Below, in pieces: positions 33,621 to 41,434 of a stretch of DNA of 64,000 bases. Positions within the stretch are counted from its first letter, which is position 1. The number at the start of each line of letters is the position of its first letter. Where the stretch lies: NCBI GenBank assembly GCA_049324875.1, contig JBMONC010000028.1, positions 1-64,000 on the forward strand, given 5' to 3'. Below the pieces are notes generated by a model. That model did no database searches and was not told the DNA's origin. It saw only the letters and a program-made list of their open reading frames with translations. The translations under genes and the position numbers were made by a program. The DNA comes from JAWLHU01 sp049324875 (GTDB taxonomy: Bacteria; Bacillota; Sulfobacillia; Symbiobacteriales; Symbiobacteriaceae).

Positions 33621-34280
33621 GTGGGAGAGAGAGCGGTGCAGATGATTCGGGAACTGGGCGAGGCGCTGGCCGCGGGCGCCGGCCTGCCGGCGACGGTTGC
33701 GCCGGCCGACCTGCAGCGCCTGGATTTCGGACCCCGCCAGGGAGTCCTGGTGCTGGTGGGCTCGGCCAGGGCCGAGGCGCGGGCCCAGGTGGAGCGGCTG
33801 GCTGAAGCGGAGGCCCTGGTGCTCACCCTTAGCCGGGAGGCGGTGCTGAACGAGGACGAGACCTTTCTGATGGGGATCCGCTCGGGGGCGGCGGCCGCCA
33901 TTGCGAAGGGGCGGAACGTGGTGGTCCGCTCCGAGAACTGGCCGGGGGCGGCCGAGGTGACCCTGCGGCTGGCGGCGAAGCGGTGGATCCCCGCCGAGGA
34001 GGTAGGGCGCCGGGTCACCAGCATGCTGGCCCGGGTGGGCGAGGGCGTGGTGGCGGCCACAGGCGGTCGCCGGCTGGTGGTGGTGGGCACCGAGACTGGT
34101 GAGGCGCTCTGCCGCCAGCTGAAGCTGTCGGAGCTGGCTCCGGCGGGAGAGGCGGCACCCGGCGTGGCTGCCCTGCTGGCGCCCGGACCCCAGCCGCTGC
34201 TGCTCGCCTGGAAGCCCGGCGGCACCGGTCAGCCCGGGGCGCTCGCCGAGGCGGTAACCTGGCTGCGCACCCTCCCCTGA
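33621..34280 (+). CDS. Stand-alone DUF1537 (OtnK/YgbK) C-terminal domain
   Basis: A 219-residue protein matching only the nucleotide-binding C-terminal half of four-carbon acid sugar kinases: GVLVLVGSARAEARAQVERL, then RRLVVVGTETGEALCRQLKL, LAPAGEAAPGV and LAWKPGGTGQP, the usual LKSGGFG-like site. Full-length kinases (~420-470 residues) have an N-terminal substrate domain that is absent. The GTG at 33621 has GGAGGTG 7 bases upstream, so it looks like an intact gene. It is followed 46 bases later by rtcB with the same type of site. Activity alone is doubtful. Confidence 0.7.
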   Translation: MGERAVQMIRELGEALAAGAGLPATVAPADLQRLDFGPRQGVLVLVGSARAEARAQVERLAEAEALVLTLSREAVLNEDETFLMGIRSGAAAAIAKGRNVVVRSENWPGAAEVTLRLAAKRWIPAEEVGRRVTSMLARVGEGVVAATGGRRLVVVGTETGEALCRQLKLSELAPAGEAAPGVAALLAPGPQPLLLAWKPGGTGQPGALAEAVTWLRTLP

Positions 34281-34326
34281 GCGTGGGAGGGCGCCTGTCC
34301 CCGACAGAGACGGAGGTGTGCCTGCC

Positions 34327-35538
34327 ATGTACCAGGAGATTCAGGGGGTCCGGGTCTGGGGCGCCCATCCCCAGGAGGATGCCGTCAAGCAGGCTGTCCA
34401 GTGCTCCTGGGTCGGCGATGTGGCCGCTGTCGCCCTGATGGCGGATCACCACAAGGGGTACAGCCAGCCCATCGGGGGCGTCGTCGCCTACCGGGGCTTC
34501 GTCTCGCCCTCGGGGGTGGGCTATGATATTGGCTGCGGCAACAAGGCGGTGCGGACCGACATCCAGGCGGCCGACATCCGGCGGGATCTCGGCCGGATCC
34601 TGGATGAGATCGAGCGGCAGATCAGCTTCGGCATCGGGCGGAAGAACCCGAAGCCGGTCGACCATGAGTTGTTCGATGACCCCACCTGGAGGGAGATCAA
34701 GCCGGTGGGCGCCTTGAAGGATCTGGCCCGCGCACAGCTCGGCACCGTCGGTGCGGGCAACCATTTCGTCGACCTCTTCGAGGAGCCCGCCACGGGGGCG
34801 CTCTGGGTCGGGGTCCACTTCGGGAGCCGGGGGCTGGGGCACAAGACCGCCAGCGGCTTCCTGAACCTGGCGCGGAACCGCCCCTTCGACTCCCCTGCCC
34901 CCGGCGAGTCGATGGATCAGGCGCCCACGGTGCTGAGGCTGGGTACGGAGCTGGGTGATGCCTACATGGCCGCCATGCAGCTGGCCGGACGGTATGCCTA
35001 CGCCGGGCGGGACTACGTGGTGGACCAGGTCCTGAAGATCCTGCGGGCCCGGGCGACCTACACCGTCCACAACCACCACAACTACGCCTGGGTGGAGGAG
35101 CACCAGGGTGAGGAGCTGGTGGTGGTCCGCAAGGGCGCCACACCCCTGGCCCCCGGCCAGTTGGGCTTCATTGGCGGGTCGATGGCCGACATCTCTGTCA
35201 TCGTGCGGGGCCGGGATACCGCCGAGGCCCGGGCTGCGCTCTACTCCACCTGCCACGGAGCGGGGCGGATCATGAGCCGGACCACAGCCCTGGGCAAGTG
35301 GAACAAGCAGACCCGCCGTCGGGAGGGTGGCCAGGTCACCCCCCGGCAGATGGCTGAGGCGGTGCGGGCGTACGGGGTGGAACTGCGCGGTGCAGGGGTC
35401 GACGAGTCGCCCTTCGTCTACCGGAAGCTGCAGGAGGTGCTGGACGCCCATGCCGAGACGCTGGAGGTGCTGCACCTGCTAAAGCCGGTGGGCGTCGTCA
35501 TGGCCGGCGGGGATGTCAAAGACCCGTACAAGGACTGA
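34327..35538 (+). CDS. rtcB: RtcB family RNA ligase
   Basis: GTP- and Mn-dependent ligase joining 2',3'-cyclic phosphate (or 3'-phosphate) and 5'-OH RNA ends in RNA repair. Metal ligands include C70 in GVGYDIGCGN, NHF in GAGNHFVDLFE, and HFGSRGLGH. The guanylylated histidine is H310 in CHGAGRIMSR. The 403-residue length suits the bacterial short type. ATG at 34327 follows GGAGGTG. No archease or RtcR regulator is adjacent. The substrate may be cleaved tRNA (inference). Confidence 0.93.
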   Translation: MYQEIQGVRVWGAHPQEDAVKQAVQCSWVGDVAAVALMADHHKGYSQPIGGVVAYRGFVSPSGVGYDIGCGNKAVRTDIQAADIRRDLGRILDEIERQISFGIGRKNPKPVDHELFDDPTWREIKPVGALKDLARAQLGTVGAGNHFVDLFEEPATGALWVGVHFGSRGLGHKTASGFLNLARNRPFDSPAPGESMDQAPTVLRLGTELGDAYMAAMQLAGRYAYAGRDYVVDQVLKILRARATYTVHNHHNYAWVEEHQGEELVVVRKGATPLAPGQLGFIGGSMADISVIVRGRDTAEARAALYSTCHGAGRIMSRTTALGKWNKQTRRREGGQVTPRQMAEAVRAYGVELRGAGVDESPFVYRKLQEVLDAHAETLEVLHLLKPVGVVMAGGDVKDPYKD

Positions 35539-35572
35539 ATGCGCCTGCAGGTCCGAGCCTATGAGATGGTCA

Positions 35573-35620
35573 AAGCCACCTCCTTGCGAAGACGACTTCA
35601 GTCTACGCGGGGGGTGGCTT
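35573..35620. terminator. Hairpin between rtcB and the patatin-like gene
   Basis: AAGCCACC and GGTGGCTT, with an inner GAAGACG-ACTTC region, lie between convergent genes and probably stop transcription from both sides. Confidence 0.55.
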
Positions 35621-35634
35621 CGTGTACGCCGGTC

Positions 35635-36450
35635 CTAGTCGGCTGCCGCCATCTCATTGGTCACCGGCTGAGCCAGCCGCTGCCGGATCAGCGGGAGGGC
35701 ATTGACCGCCGCGTCCTCTCCCGCCCGGACCTGCGCCCGGGACCGGTGGAACTGGAAGGAGCCGCAGTCCACATGGGGCTGAATCGCCACGTCCGCCTCC
35801 GCCAGCTCCCCGACCACCAGGTGGTGGTCCATCATCTCGATCACCCGCAGGAGGTAGGCGAGCGGGTGCCGGACCCGCCGCCCCCGCCAGGGGGCGGGGT
35901 GGCTCAGGTCCACCGCAATCACGATCTCAGCGCCCAGGCTCCGGGCCAGTCGGACGGGGACCTTGTGGACAACCGCCCCGTCGATCAGCCGCCGCCCCTC
36001 GTACTCCACGGGCCGCACCAGGCAGGGGATGGCGGTGGAGGCCCGCAGCGCCATCGAGAGCGGGCCGTCCTGAATCGGGACCGGCTCCCCGGTGAGGGCG
36101 TCGGTCGCCATCGCCGCAAAGGGGATGCGAAGATCCCGCACCTGGAGCCGCCCCACCACCCGCTCGACGGACTGGGCCAGGGGGCTGTTGTCCAGGAGGC
36201 CGTCCGCCGCCCAGACCGGGCGGAACAGGTCCCGCAGCCGCACATAGGAGAAGATGCGCTCGATCTCATCCACCGGCATGCCTGCGGCATACGCCGCCCC
36301 GACCATCGCCCCGGAGGATGTGCCGGCGATGCAGTCGATGGATATGCCCGCCGCCTCCAATACCCGCAGCACCCCCACATGGGCCGCTCCCCGGGCTCCA
36401 CCACCGCCGAGTGCCAGGCCGACCCGGGGCCGCCTGTTCTGCTGCTGCAT
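35635..36450 (-). CDS. Patatin-like phospholipase / RssA-type serine hydrolase
   Basis: A 271-residue cytosolic hydrolase. The oxyanion motif GGGGARGAAHVG (15-26), nucleophile elbow GTSSG with S45, and the catalytic aspartate D157 in LIDGAV form the Ser-Asp dyad of patatins. It resembles the bacterial YlbK/RssA group, for which acyl-lipid hydrolysis is presumed. ATG at 36450 follows GAGGTGAGAG. It lies downstream of the AAA+ operon but behind a strong terminator, so it is probably expressed alone. Confidence 0.9.
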   Translation of the reverse strand: MQQQNRRPRVGLALGGGGARGAAHVGVLRVLEAAGISIDCIAGTSSGAMVGAAYAAGMPVDEIERIFSYVRLRDLFRPVWAADGLLDNSPLAQSVERVVGRLQVRDLRIPFAAMATDALTGEPVPIQDGPLSMALRASTAIPCLVRPVEYEGRRLIDGAVVHKVPVRLARSLGAEIVIAVDLSHPAPWRGRRVRHPLAYLLRVIEMMDHHLVVGELAEADVAIQPHVDCGSFQFHRSRAQVRAGEDAAVNALPLIRQRLAQPVTNEMAAAD

Positions 36451-36506
36451 CGCTCTCACCTCGGACCCAGTATGCCCACCCTGTGGCAAGCTGAGACGCA
36501 AAAAGA

Positions 36507-36532
36507 GCGCCCACGGTGCATCCCGTGGGCGC
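36507..36532 (-). terminator. Terminator of the AAA+/TPR operon
   Basis: A 10-bp perfect stem (GCGCCCACGG) and 6-base loop followed on the reverse strand by TCTTTTTG. It begins 6 bases after the stop codon of the AAA+ gene. Confidence 0.8.
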
Positions 36533-36537
36533 CCTGT

Positions 36538-37767
36538 TCACAGATGCCGCTTCACCCGTTTCAGGTAGGCCTCCACCTCGTCGAACTGGCCTGTCTGGTT
36601 GGCGTAGCGGATGTAGTTCTGGACGGTCCGCAGCCACTCCAGGGTGGAGGGGTGGAGCGCTTTGACCGACCGGAGGAGGTCCTCCTGCCGGATCGGCCGC
36701 TCCTGACCGGTGCGCATGATCTCGGCCAGCACCTGCTCGGTCGCCTGCTCGATGGCGTTTTCGATGTCGGCGCCCGAGAAGAGTTCGGTCTCCCGGGCCA
36801 GCTGTGCGACCTCGATCCCCTCCGCCGGGCGCCCGGCCAACTTCAGCTGGAAGATCCGGGCCCGGGCCGGCTCGTCGGGCGGCGGGACGAAGATCATCCG
36901 GTCGAAGCGGCCGGGCCGCTTGAAGGCCGGGTCCACATCCCAGGGCAGGTTGGTGGCGCCGATCACCATCACCTGGTCGTTGTCGGAGCCCATCCCGTCC
37001 AGCTCGTGCAGGAACATGTCGATCAGGGGTCGGTAGGTGGAGTAGGCCTTGGAGCGCTGAAAGGCCAGGGCGTCCAGCTCATCAAAGAAGAGGACCGAGG
37101 GGCGCTTGGCCCGGGCGGTGTCGAAGAGGTCCCGCAGGTTCCGCTCGCTCTGGCCGATGTACGGATCCAGCACGTCGCTGATCCGGACGGCGAGGAAGTG
37201 GGCCCGGCACTCCCCGGCGGTGGCCCGGGCGATGAAGGTCTTGCCGCAGCCCGGGGGGCCGTACAGGAGAATTCCCCCGCCCGCCCTCTTCCGGAAGCGG
37301 GCGAAGAGCCCCTGGTTGTAGAAGGGCTCGATGATCTTCATCCGGATCGTCTGCTTCAGCTCGTCCAGCCCGCCCACGTCGGCAAAGGTGAGCGGCTCCG
37401 GGCCCGGCTCCGGTGGCGCCGCATCGGCGCCGCCACGCACCACCCGCAGGTGGGGAGCGCTCTCGCCGGAGCCCGGCCTGGCGGCCACGGCCGGTCCGGG
37501 CCCGGCCTGGGCGGGCGGCTGGGGGAGGGGGCCTTCCTGCGACCCCGCGCCGGCGCCGGGCGGCGAGGAGGGGGCGGTCAACTGGGTCAGCTGCTTCATG
37601 ACCTCCGCCTTCAGTGCGGCGTCGCCGTGCTCCATCGCCCTGGCGAAGGCGGCCAGCGCCCTGGAAGTCTCGCCGGTCCGGGCGTACTCGGCGCCCAGCA
37701 GGTACCAGGCCCGGGCGTTGGTCGGCTGCTCGGCCACCATCGCCTCCAGGAGGGAGATGCTGTTCAT
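36538..37767 (-). CDS. AAA+ ATPase with N-terminal TPR
   Basis: A 409-residue protein. Residues 1-60 form a TPR pair (LEAMVAEQPTNARAWYLLGA; RALAAFARAMEHGD). A ~60-residue Pro/Ala/Gly linker follows, then a classical FtsH/Vps4/p97-type AAA module: DVGGLDELKQTI, Walker A GPPGCGKT (170-177), Walker B LFFDELDA (E230), sensor 1 GATNLPWDVDPAF, and arginine finger region RPGRFDR. It lacks protease or substrate domains, so it is an unfoldase or remodeller recruited through its TPR. Third gene of an operon with a TPR and a membrane protein. Confidence 0.88.
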   Translation of the reverse strand: MNSISLLEAMVAEQPTNARAWYLLGAEYARTGETSRALAAFARAMEHGDAALKAEVMKQLTQLTAPSSPPGAGAGSQEGPLPQPPAQAGPGPAVAARPGSGESAPHLRVVRGGADAAPPEPGPEPLTFADVGGLDELKQTIRMKIIEPFYNQGLFARFRKRAGGGILLYGPPGCGKTFIARATAGECRAHFLAVRISDVLDPYIGQSERNLRDLFDTARAKRPSVLFFDELDALAFQRSKAYSTYRPLIDMFLHELDGMGSDNDQVMVIGATNLPWDVDPAFKRPGRFDRMIFVPPPDEPARARIFQLKLAGRPAEGIEVAQLARETELFSGADIENAIEQATEQVLAEIMRTGQERPIRQEDLLRSVKALHPSTLEWLRTVQNYIRYANQTGQFDEVEAYLKRVKRHL

Positions 37768-37774
37768 GTCGATG

Positions 37775-38647
37775 TCACCTCGCACCGTAGTAGCGGCGCA
37801 GCAGCGGCGGCACCACCCAGGTATAGAGCGCAAAGAGGAGGTAGAGCAGGGCGAAGGCGGCGGCGAACTCCACCCAGCCCAGCGCCCGGCTGCCGAAGCC
37901 GATCAGCATCGCCCCGATCCAGACGGCGCCGGGCCCGCCGACCCGGCTGACCCACCGCAGGGGCGCCATCAGCGGGTGGCCCTCCACCTCCATGTGCCGG
38001 AGGATGGAGAGCAGTTCCTGATCGGTGGGGTTGAGCAGGAAGGCCTCCCGCACCAGCTCCCGGGCCTCCCGGTGACGTCCCCGGAAGATGGCGGTGCGGG
38101 CAGCGGTCAGCAGCTTGTTCACCTCGTTGCTGCCGTGGATCATGTAGCGCTCCAGCGCCTCCAGCTCGCCCTGGAGCTGCCCCTTTGCCTGGTGGAAGAG
38201 GTAGCGCACCTGGAGCACCACCTCGTTCTCCGGGTCGAGCCGGAGCGCCTCCTCCAGCACCTGGCGCGCCTTCTTCTCATGCCCGGCCTTCAGCAGCACC
38301 TGGGCATAGAGCGCCATGTTGGAGGCGTCCTGCGGATCCATCCGCAGGGCGGCCAGCAGGTGGCGCTCCGCCGTCGGGTAGTCCTCCCGCTGCAGGGCGA
38401 TGCGGCCCAGGAGCGCCTCCGCCCGGGGGTCGTCCGGGTCGCCGTAGGCCCGGACCTGGCGGCAGAGCTGCTCCGCTTCGTCATAGTGATCGAGGCTGTA
38501 CTCGCAGACCGCCAGCAGGAAGAGCAGCTCCGGGCTGCGGGGCTCCTCGGCCAGCAGGTCGAGCAGGAGCCGGCGGGCCTGGGGAAAGCGCCGGATCGAG
38601 ATGTAGTAGCGGGCCTCGGTCAGCGCCCGGAGACGGGACTCATGCAT
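37775..38647 (-). CDS. TPR protein with C-terminal membrane anchor
   Basis: A 290-residue protein. Five to six TPR units span ~1-215 (DHYDEAEQLCRQVRAYGDPD; DYPTAERHLLAALRMDPQDA; KKARQVLEEALRLDPENEV). Two hydrophobic helices follow (AVWIGAMLIGFGSRALGWVE; AAAFALLYLLFALYTWVVPP) and a short basic tail. It starts inside the end of the upstream gene (8-base overlap) and ends 7 bases before the AAA+ start, so the three are tightly coupled. It probably scaffolds the AAA+ protein at the membrane. Confidence 0.82.
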   Translation of the reverse strand: MHESRLRALTEARYYISIRRFPQARRLLLDLLAEEPRSPELLFLLAVCEYSLDHYDEAEQLCRQVRAYGDPDDPRAEALLGRIALQREDYPTAERHLLAALRMDPQDASNMALYAQVLLKAGHEKKARQVLEEALRLDPENEVVLQVRYLFHQAKGQLQGELEALERYMIHGSNEVNKLLTAARTAIFRGRHREARELVREAFLLNPTDQELLSILRHMEVEGHPLMAPLRWVSRVGGPGAVWIGAMLIGFGSRALGWVEFAAAFALLYLLFALYTWVVPPLLRRYYGAR

Positions 38648-39104
38648 TGGCCTGCACCGCGATCACCGTGGCGGTCAGGAGCAGGAACTCCACCAGCCCG
38701 GCCACCAGTACGGCGATCAGTCCGTCCTTGAGCAGCGGGAGGGTCTCGCCCCGCAGCACCTCATGCTGCCGGTAGGCGGGCCCCATCACCCAGCGGTAGC
38801 CGAAGAAGAGGAGGATCGCCAGCCCCCGGAAGAGGTAGCGAACCGTCCGGGTCTGCTCCACGGCGGGGTTCATGGCCACCCAGACCAGCTTGCCGATCAG
38901 CATCAGCAGCGCCACCCCGGCCAGCAGGTAGATCCACTTCCGCTCCACCCGGAGCCAGAGGGCGTTCCGGGTGCCCAGCGCAGCCACCGCCAGCGGGCCG
39001 CCGAAGAAGGCCACGTAGATCAGCTTGTTGATATCGTAGCTCTGGGTCGGGGCGGTTCCCTGCTGGAGCACAGGCTCGAAAAGCCCTTGCCGGTCACGAT
39101 CCAT
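38640..39104 (-). CDS. Multi-helix membrane protein, first of the AAA+ operon
   Basis: A 154-residue protein with about four membrane helices (LIYVAFFGGPLAVAALGTRN; IYLLAGVALLMLIGKLVWVA; YLFRGLAILLFFGYRWVMG; DGLIAVLVAGLVEFLLLTAT). No family was recognised. The ATG at 39104 has AAGGGGG 12 bases upstream; a longer frame reaches 39212. With the TPR-anchor and AAA+ genes it may form a membrane remodelling complex (inference from coupling only). Confidence 0.7.
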   Translation of the reverse strand: MDRDRQGLFEPVLQQGTAPTQSYDINKLIYVAFFGGPLAVAALGTRNALWLRVERKWIYLLAGVALLMLIGKLVWVAMNPAVEQTRTVRYLFRGLAILLFFGYRWVMGPAYRQHEVLRGETLPLLKDGLIAVLVAGLVEFLLLTATVIAVQANA

Positions 39105-39224
39105 GCGCTTTCGAAACCCCCTTGGTTCTGCATCGAGGTCTGGCTTTTTTTCGGTGTCACAGGGGGACACTCCTGCGTCGTGAAGAGCCCTGGACAAAAT
39201 TACGATGCCCACCCGTTTCCCCCG

Positions 39225-39253
39225 TTGTCAGGGGCTTGTGAGTATGTTACCAT
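39225..39253 (+). promoter_or_regulatory. Promoter of the riboswitch-xpt transcript
   Basis: TTGTCA (39225-39230), 17-base spacer and TACCAT (39248-39253). An overlapping alternative is TTGTGA (39236) with CATAAA (39259), also spaced by 17. Either would start transcription 25-35 bases ahead of the riboswitch. Confidence 0.5.
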
Positions 39254-39288
39254 GCAGACATAAATCGGCCAACAACTGCATAGTCCCG

Positions 39289-39354
39289 CTCGTATATCCT
39301 CAGGAATCGGCCTGAGAGTCTCTACCGGGCTCCCGTAAAGAGCCCGACTACGAG
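39289..39354 (+). promoter_or_regulatory. Guanine-class purine riboswitch
   Basis: P1 is CTCGTA pairing with TACGAG. The core blocks GGCCTGAGAGTCTCTACC and CCGTAAA, and the 3' junction CCGACTACGAG, are the purine aptamer consensus. The specificity position in GACTACG is C, which pairs with guanine or hypoxanthine/xanthine, not adenine. A downstream intrinsic terminator and the xpt gene fit an OFF switch: purine bound, transcription stops. Confidence 0.95.
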
Positions 39355-39446
39355 TGGAAGTGCACCTAGGGTTCCGGCCGCGCTTGGCGCGGCGCCTGGT
39401 CCGAGCGGTGCAGGCGCGCCGGCGCTACACCAGAGGGAGAAAAGCC

Positions 39447-39491
39447 CAGAGGGGGAGGTTCTGCTCAAGAACACTCCCCCTCTGTCTTTTT
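39447..39491 (+). terminator. Riboswitch expression-platform terminator
   Basis: CAGAGGGGGAG pairs perfectly with CTCCCCCTCTG (39474-39484), followed by TCTTTTTG. An earlier partial copy of the 5' arm, CAGAGGGAG at 39431-39439, could compete for the same 3' arm. The terminator lies over 90 bases from the aptamer, a longer platform than usual. Confidence 0.88.
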
Positions 39492-39536
39492 GTTTGTGTG
39501 ACGATACTGATGATACCAGGGAGGCCAGACCGCTCC

Positions 39537-40130
39537 ATGGAGCAGCTGAAGGAGCGCATCCGGACAGACGGACGGGTCCTGGGCCGTGACATTCTCAAGG
39601 TGGACTCCTTCCTGAACCACCAGTTGGACCCGGCGATGATGCAGGCGATCGGACGGGAGTTCGCCGCCCGGTTCGCCGGGGCCGGTGTGACCAAGATCCT
39701 GACCATCGAGGCCTCGGGGATCGCCGTCGCCCTGGCCACCGCCATGGAGATGCAGGTCCCGGTCCTCTTTGCCAAGAAGACACGGGCCTCCACCCAGGTG
39801 GACGGGGTCTACACGGCAGAGGTCCACTCCTTCACCCGGCAGGAGACCCGGACGATCGCCGTCAGCAGCCAGTTCCTCTCCCCCGGCGATCGGGTGCTGA
39901 TCCTGGACGACTTCCTGGCCCACGGGGAGGCGACCGCCGGGCTGATCTCACTGGTCGATCAGGCGGGAGCTGAGCTGGTCGGCATTGGGATCGTGGTGGA
40001 GAAGGGGTTTCAGGAGGGCGGCAGGCGGCTGCGGTCGCAGGGCGTGAGGCTGGAATCGCTGGTGGTGATCGCCGAGCTCTCCCCGGAGTCGATCCGCTTT
40101 GCCGATGAGCCCGCCCCGACCAAGATTTAG
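39537..40130 (+). CDS. xpt: Xanthine phosphoribosyltransferase
   Basis: Converts xanthine and PRPP to XMP in purine salvage. The PRPP-binding motif is VLILDDFLAHGEATAG. Family marks include EASGIAVALATA, PVLFAKK and FTRQETRTIAVS. The 197-residue length is typical. The ATG at 39537 follows GGGAGG and comes after the terminator, as needed for control by the riboswitch; the frame extends upstream into the leader but is not coding there. Confidence 0.94.
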   Translation: MEQLKERIRTDGRVLGRDILKVDSFLNHQLDPAMMQAIGREFAARFAGAGVTKILTIEASGIAVALATAMEMQVPVLFAKKTRASTQVDGVYTAEVHSFTRQETRTIAVSSQFLSPGDRVLILDDFLAHGEATAGLISLVDQAGAELVGIGIVVEKGFQEGGRRLRSQGVRLESLVVIAELSPESIRFADEPAPTKI

Positions 40131-40226
40131 CACAGCCCGGGATTCGCCATACCGCGGTAGCTGCCCGCCGTCCGGCCGGCGACGGGACGTGATACACCAC
40201 ACTTTGATGCAGTGAGGGATGGGAGT

Positions 40227-41351
40227 ATGCGCAAGGTCGCAGGGGTTCTGCTGGTGTTGACGATGGTTCTGTCGGTTCTGGCGGGCTGCGGTGGCTCCAA
40301 GCAGGAGAGCGCTCCGGCTCCGGCCTCAGGCGCCGAGGCCCCGAAGAAGGAAGAGAAGCTGAAGGTCGCCTTCGTCTACGTCGGCCCCATCGGTGACGCC
40401 GGCTGGACCTGGGCCCACGACCAGGGCCGCCTTTACCTGGAGAAGCAGCTGGGCAGCAAGGTGGAGACCTCCTACATCGAGTCGGTCCCCGAGGGCGCCG
40501 ACGCCGAGCGGGTCTTCGAGGAGCTGGCCCAGAAGGGGAACAAGGTGATCTTCGGCACCTCCTTCGGCTACATGGACGCCATGCTGGCCGTCGCCCAGCG
40601 CCACCCCGACGTCAGGTTCTTCCACGCCACCGGCTACAAGACGGCGGCCAACATGTCCACCTACTTCGGCCGGGCCTACCAGGCCCGCTACCTGACCGGC
40701 ATCGTCGCCGGCCTGCAGACCAAGAAGAACCAGATCGGCTACGTCGCCGCCTTCCCGATTCCCGAAGTGGTGCGGGGCATCAACGCCTTCACCCTCGGTG
40801 TCCGCTCGGTCAACCCCAACGCCACCGTCAAGGTGGTCTGGACCAACACCTGGTATGACCCGGCCAAGGAGAAGGATGCCGCCAAGTCGCTCCTGGATGT
40901 GGGCGTCGACCTGATCGCCATGCATCAGGACACCCCCGGCCCGCTGCAGGCTGCGGAGGAGCGGGGCGCCTTCGGCGTCGGCTACAACTCCGATATGTCC
41001 AAGTTCGCCCCCAAGGCCTTCCTGACCGCTCCGGTCTGGAACTGGGGTCCGTACTACGTCCGCTCGGTCGAGTCCGTGATGAACAACACCTTCAAGTCAG
41101 AGCAGTACTGGGGCCCCATGAAGGACGGCATCATCGACATCGCCCCGATCGCCGCCTTCGCCCACCCCGATGCCAAGGCCAAGGTGGAGACGGTCAAGAA
41201 GCAGATCCTCGACGGCTCCTGGGATGTCTTCACCGGCCCGATCAAGGACCAGACCGGCAAGGTCCGGGTTGAGGCGGGCAAGCGGATGACCGATGCGGAG
41301 ATGCTCTCCTTCGACTGGTTCGTAGAGGGCGTCGAGGGCAAGCTGCAGTAA
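40227..41351 (+). CDS. BMP-family nucleoside-binding lipoprotein
   Basis: Substrate-binding lipoprotein of a nucleoside ABC importer (Med/PnrA/BmpA family, NupN in Bacillus). The lipobox is LAGC with C21, followed by a Ser/Ala/Pro linker. Family marks are KVAFVYVGPIGDAGWTWAHD, FGTSFGYMDAML, RYLTGIVAGLQ and GYNSDM. It is 374 residues long. ATG at 40227 follows GGGATGGGAG. It opens a four-gene importer cluster directly after xpt, which suggests purine nucleosides as the substrate. Confidence 0.92.
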   Translation: MRKVAGVLLVLTMVLSVLAGCGGSKQESAPAPASGAEAPKKEEKLKVAFVYVGPIGDAGWTWAHDQGRLYLEKQLGSKVETSYIESVPEGADAERVFEELAQKGNKVIFGTSFGYMDAMLAVAQRHPDVRFFHATGYKTAANMSTYFGRAYQARYLTGIVAGLQTKKNQIGYVAAFPIPEVVRGINAFTLGVRSVNPNATVKVVWTNTWYDPAKEKDAAKSLLDVGVDLIAMHQDTPGPLQAAEERGAFGVGYNSDMSKFAPKAFLTAPVWNWGPYYVRSVESVMNNTFKSEQYWGPMKDGIIDIAPIAAFAHPDAKAKVETVKKQILDGSWDVFTGPIKDQTGKVRVEAGKRMTDAEMLSFDWFVEGVEGKLQ

Positions 41352-41368
41352 GGAAACGGGTTCAGCAC

Positions 41369-41390
41369 GGGCGCCTCGCAAGGGGCGCCC
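41369..41390 (+). terminator. Intercistronic hairpin after the binding-protein gene
   Basis: GGGCGCC and GGCGCCC with an 8-base loop, followed by ATCCCCCTTT. It is probably a partial terminator that keeps the binding protein in excess over the ATPase and permeases. Confidence 0.65.
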
Positions 41391-41434
41391 ATCCCCCTTT
41401 ACCGCCTTCGCCACAGATTTGAGGAGGTTCGGAC

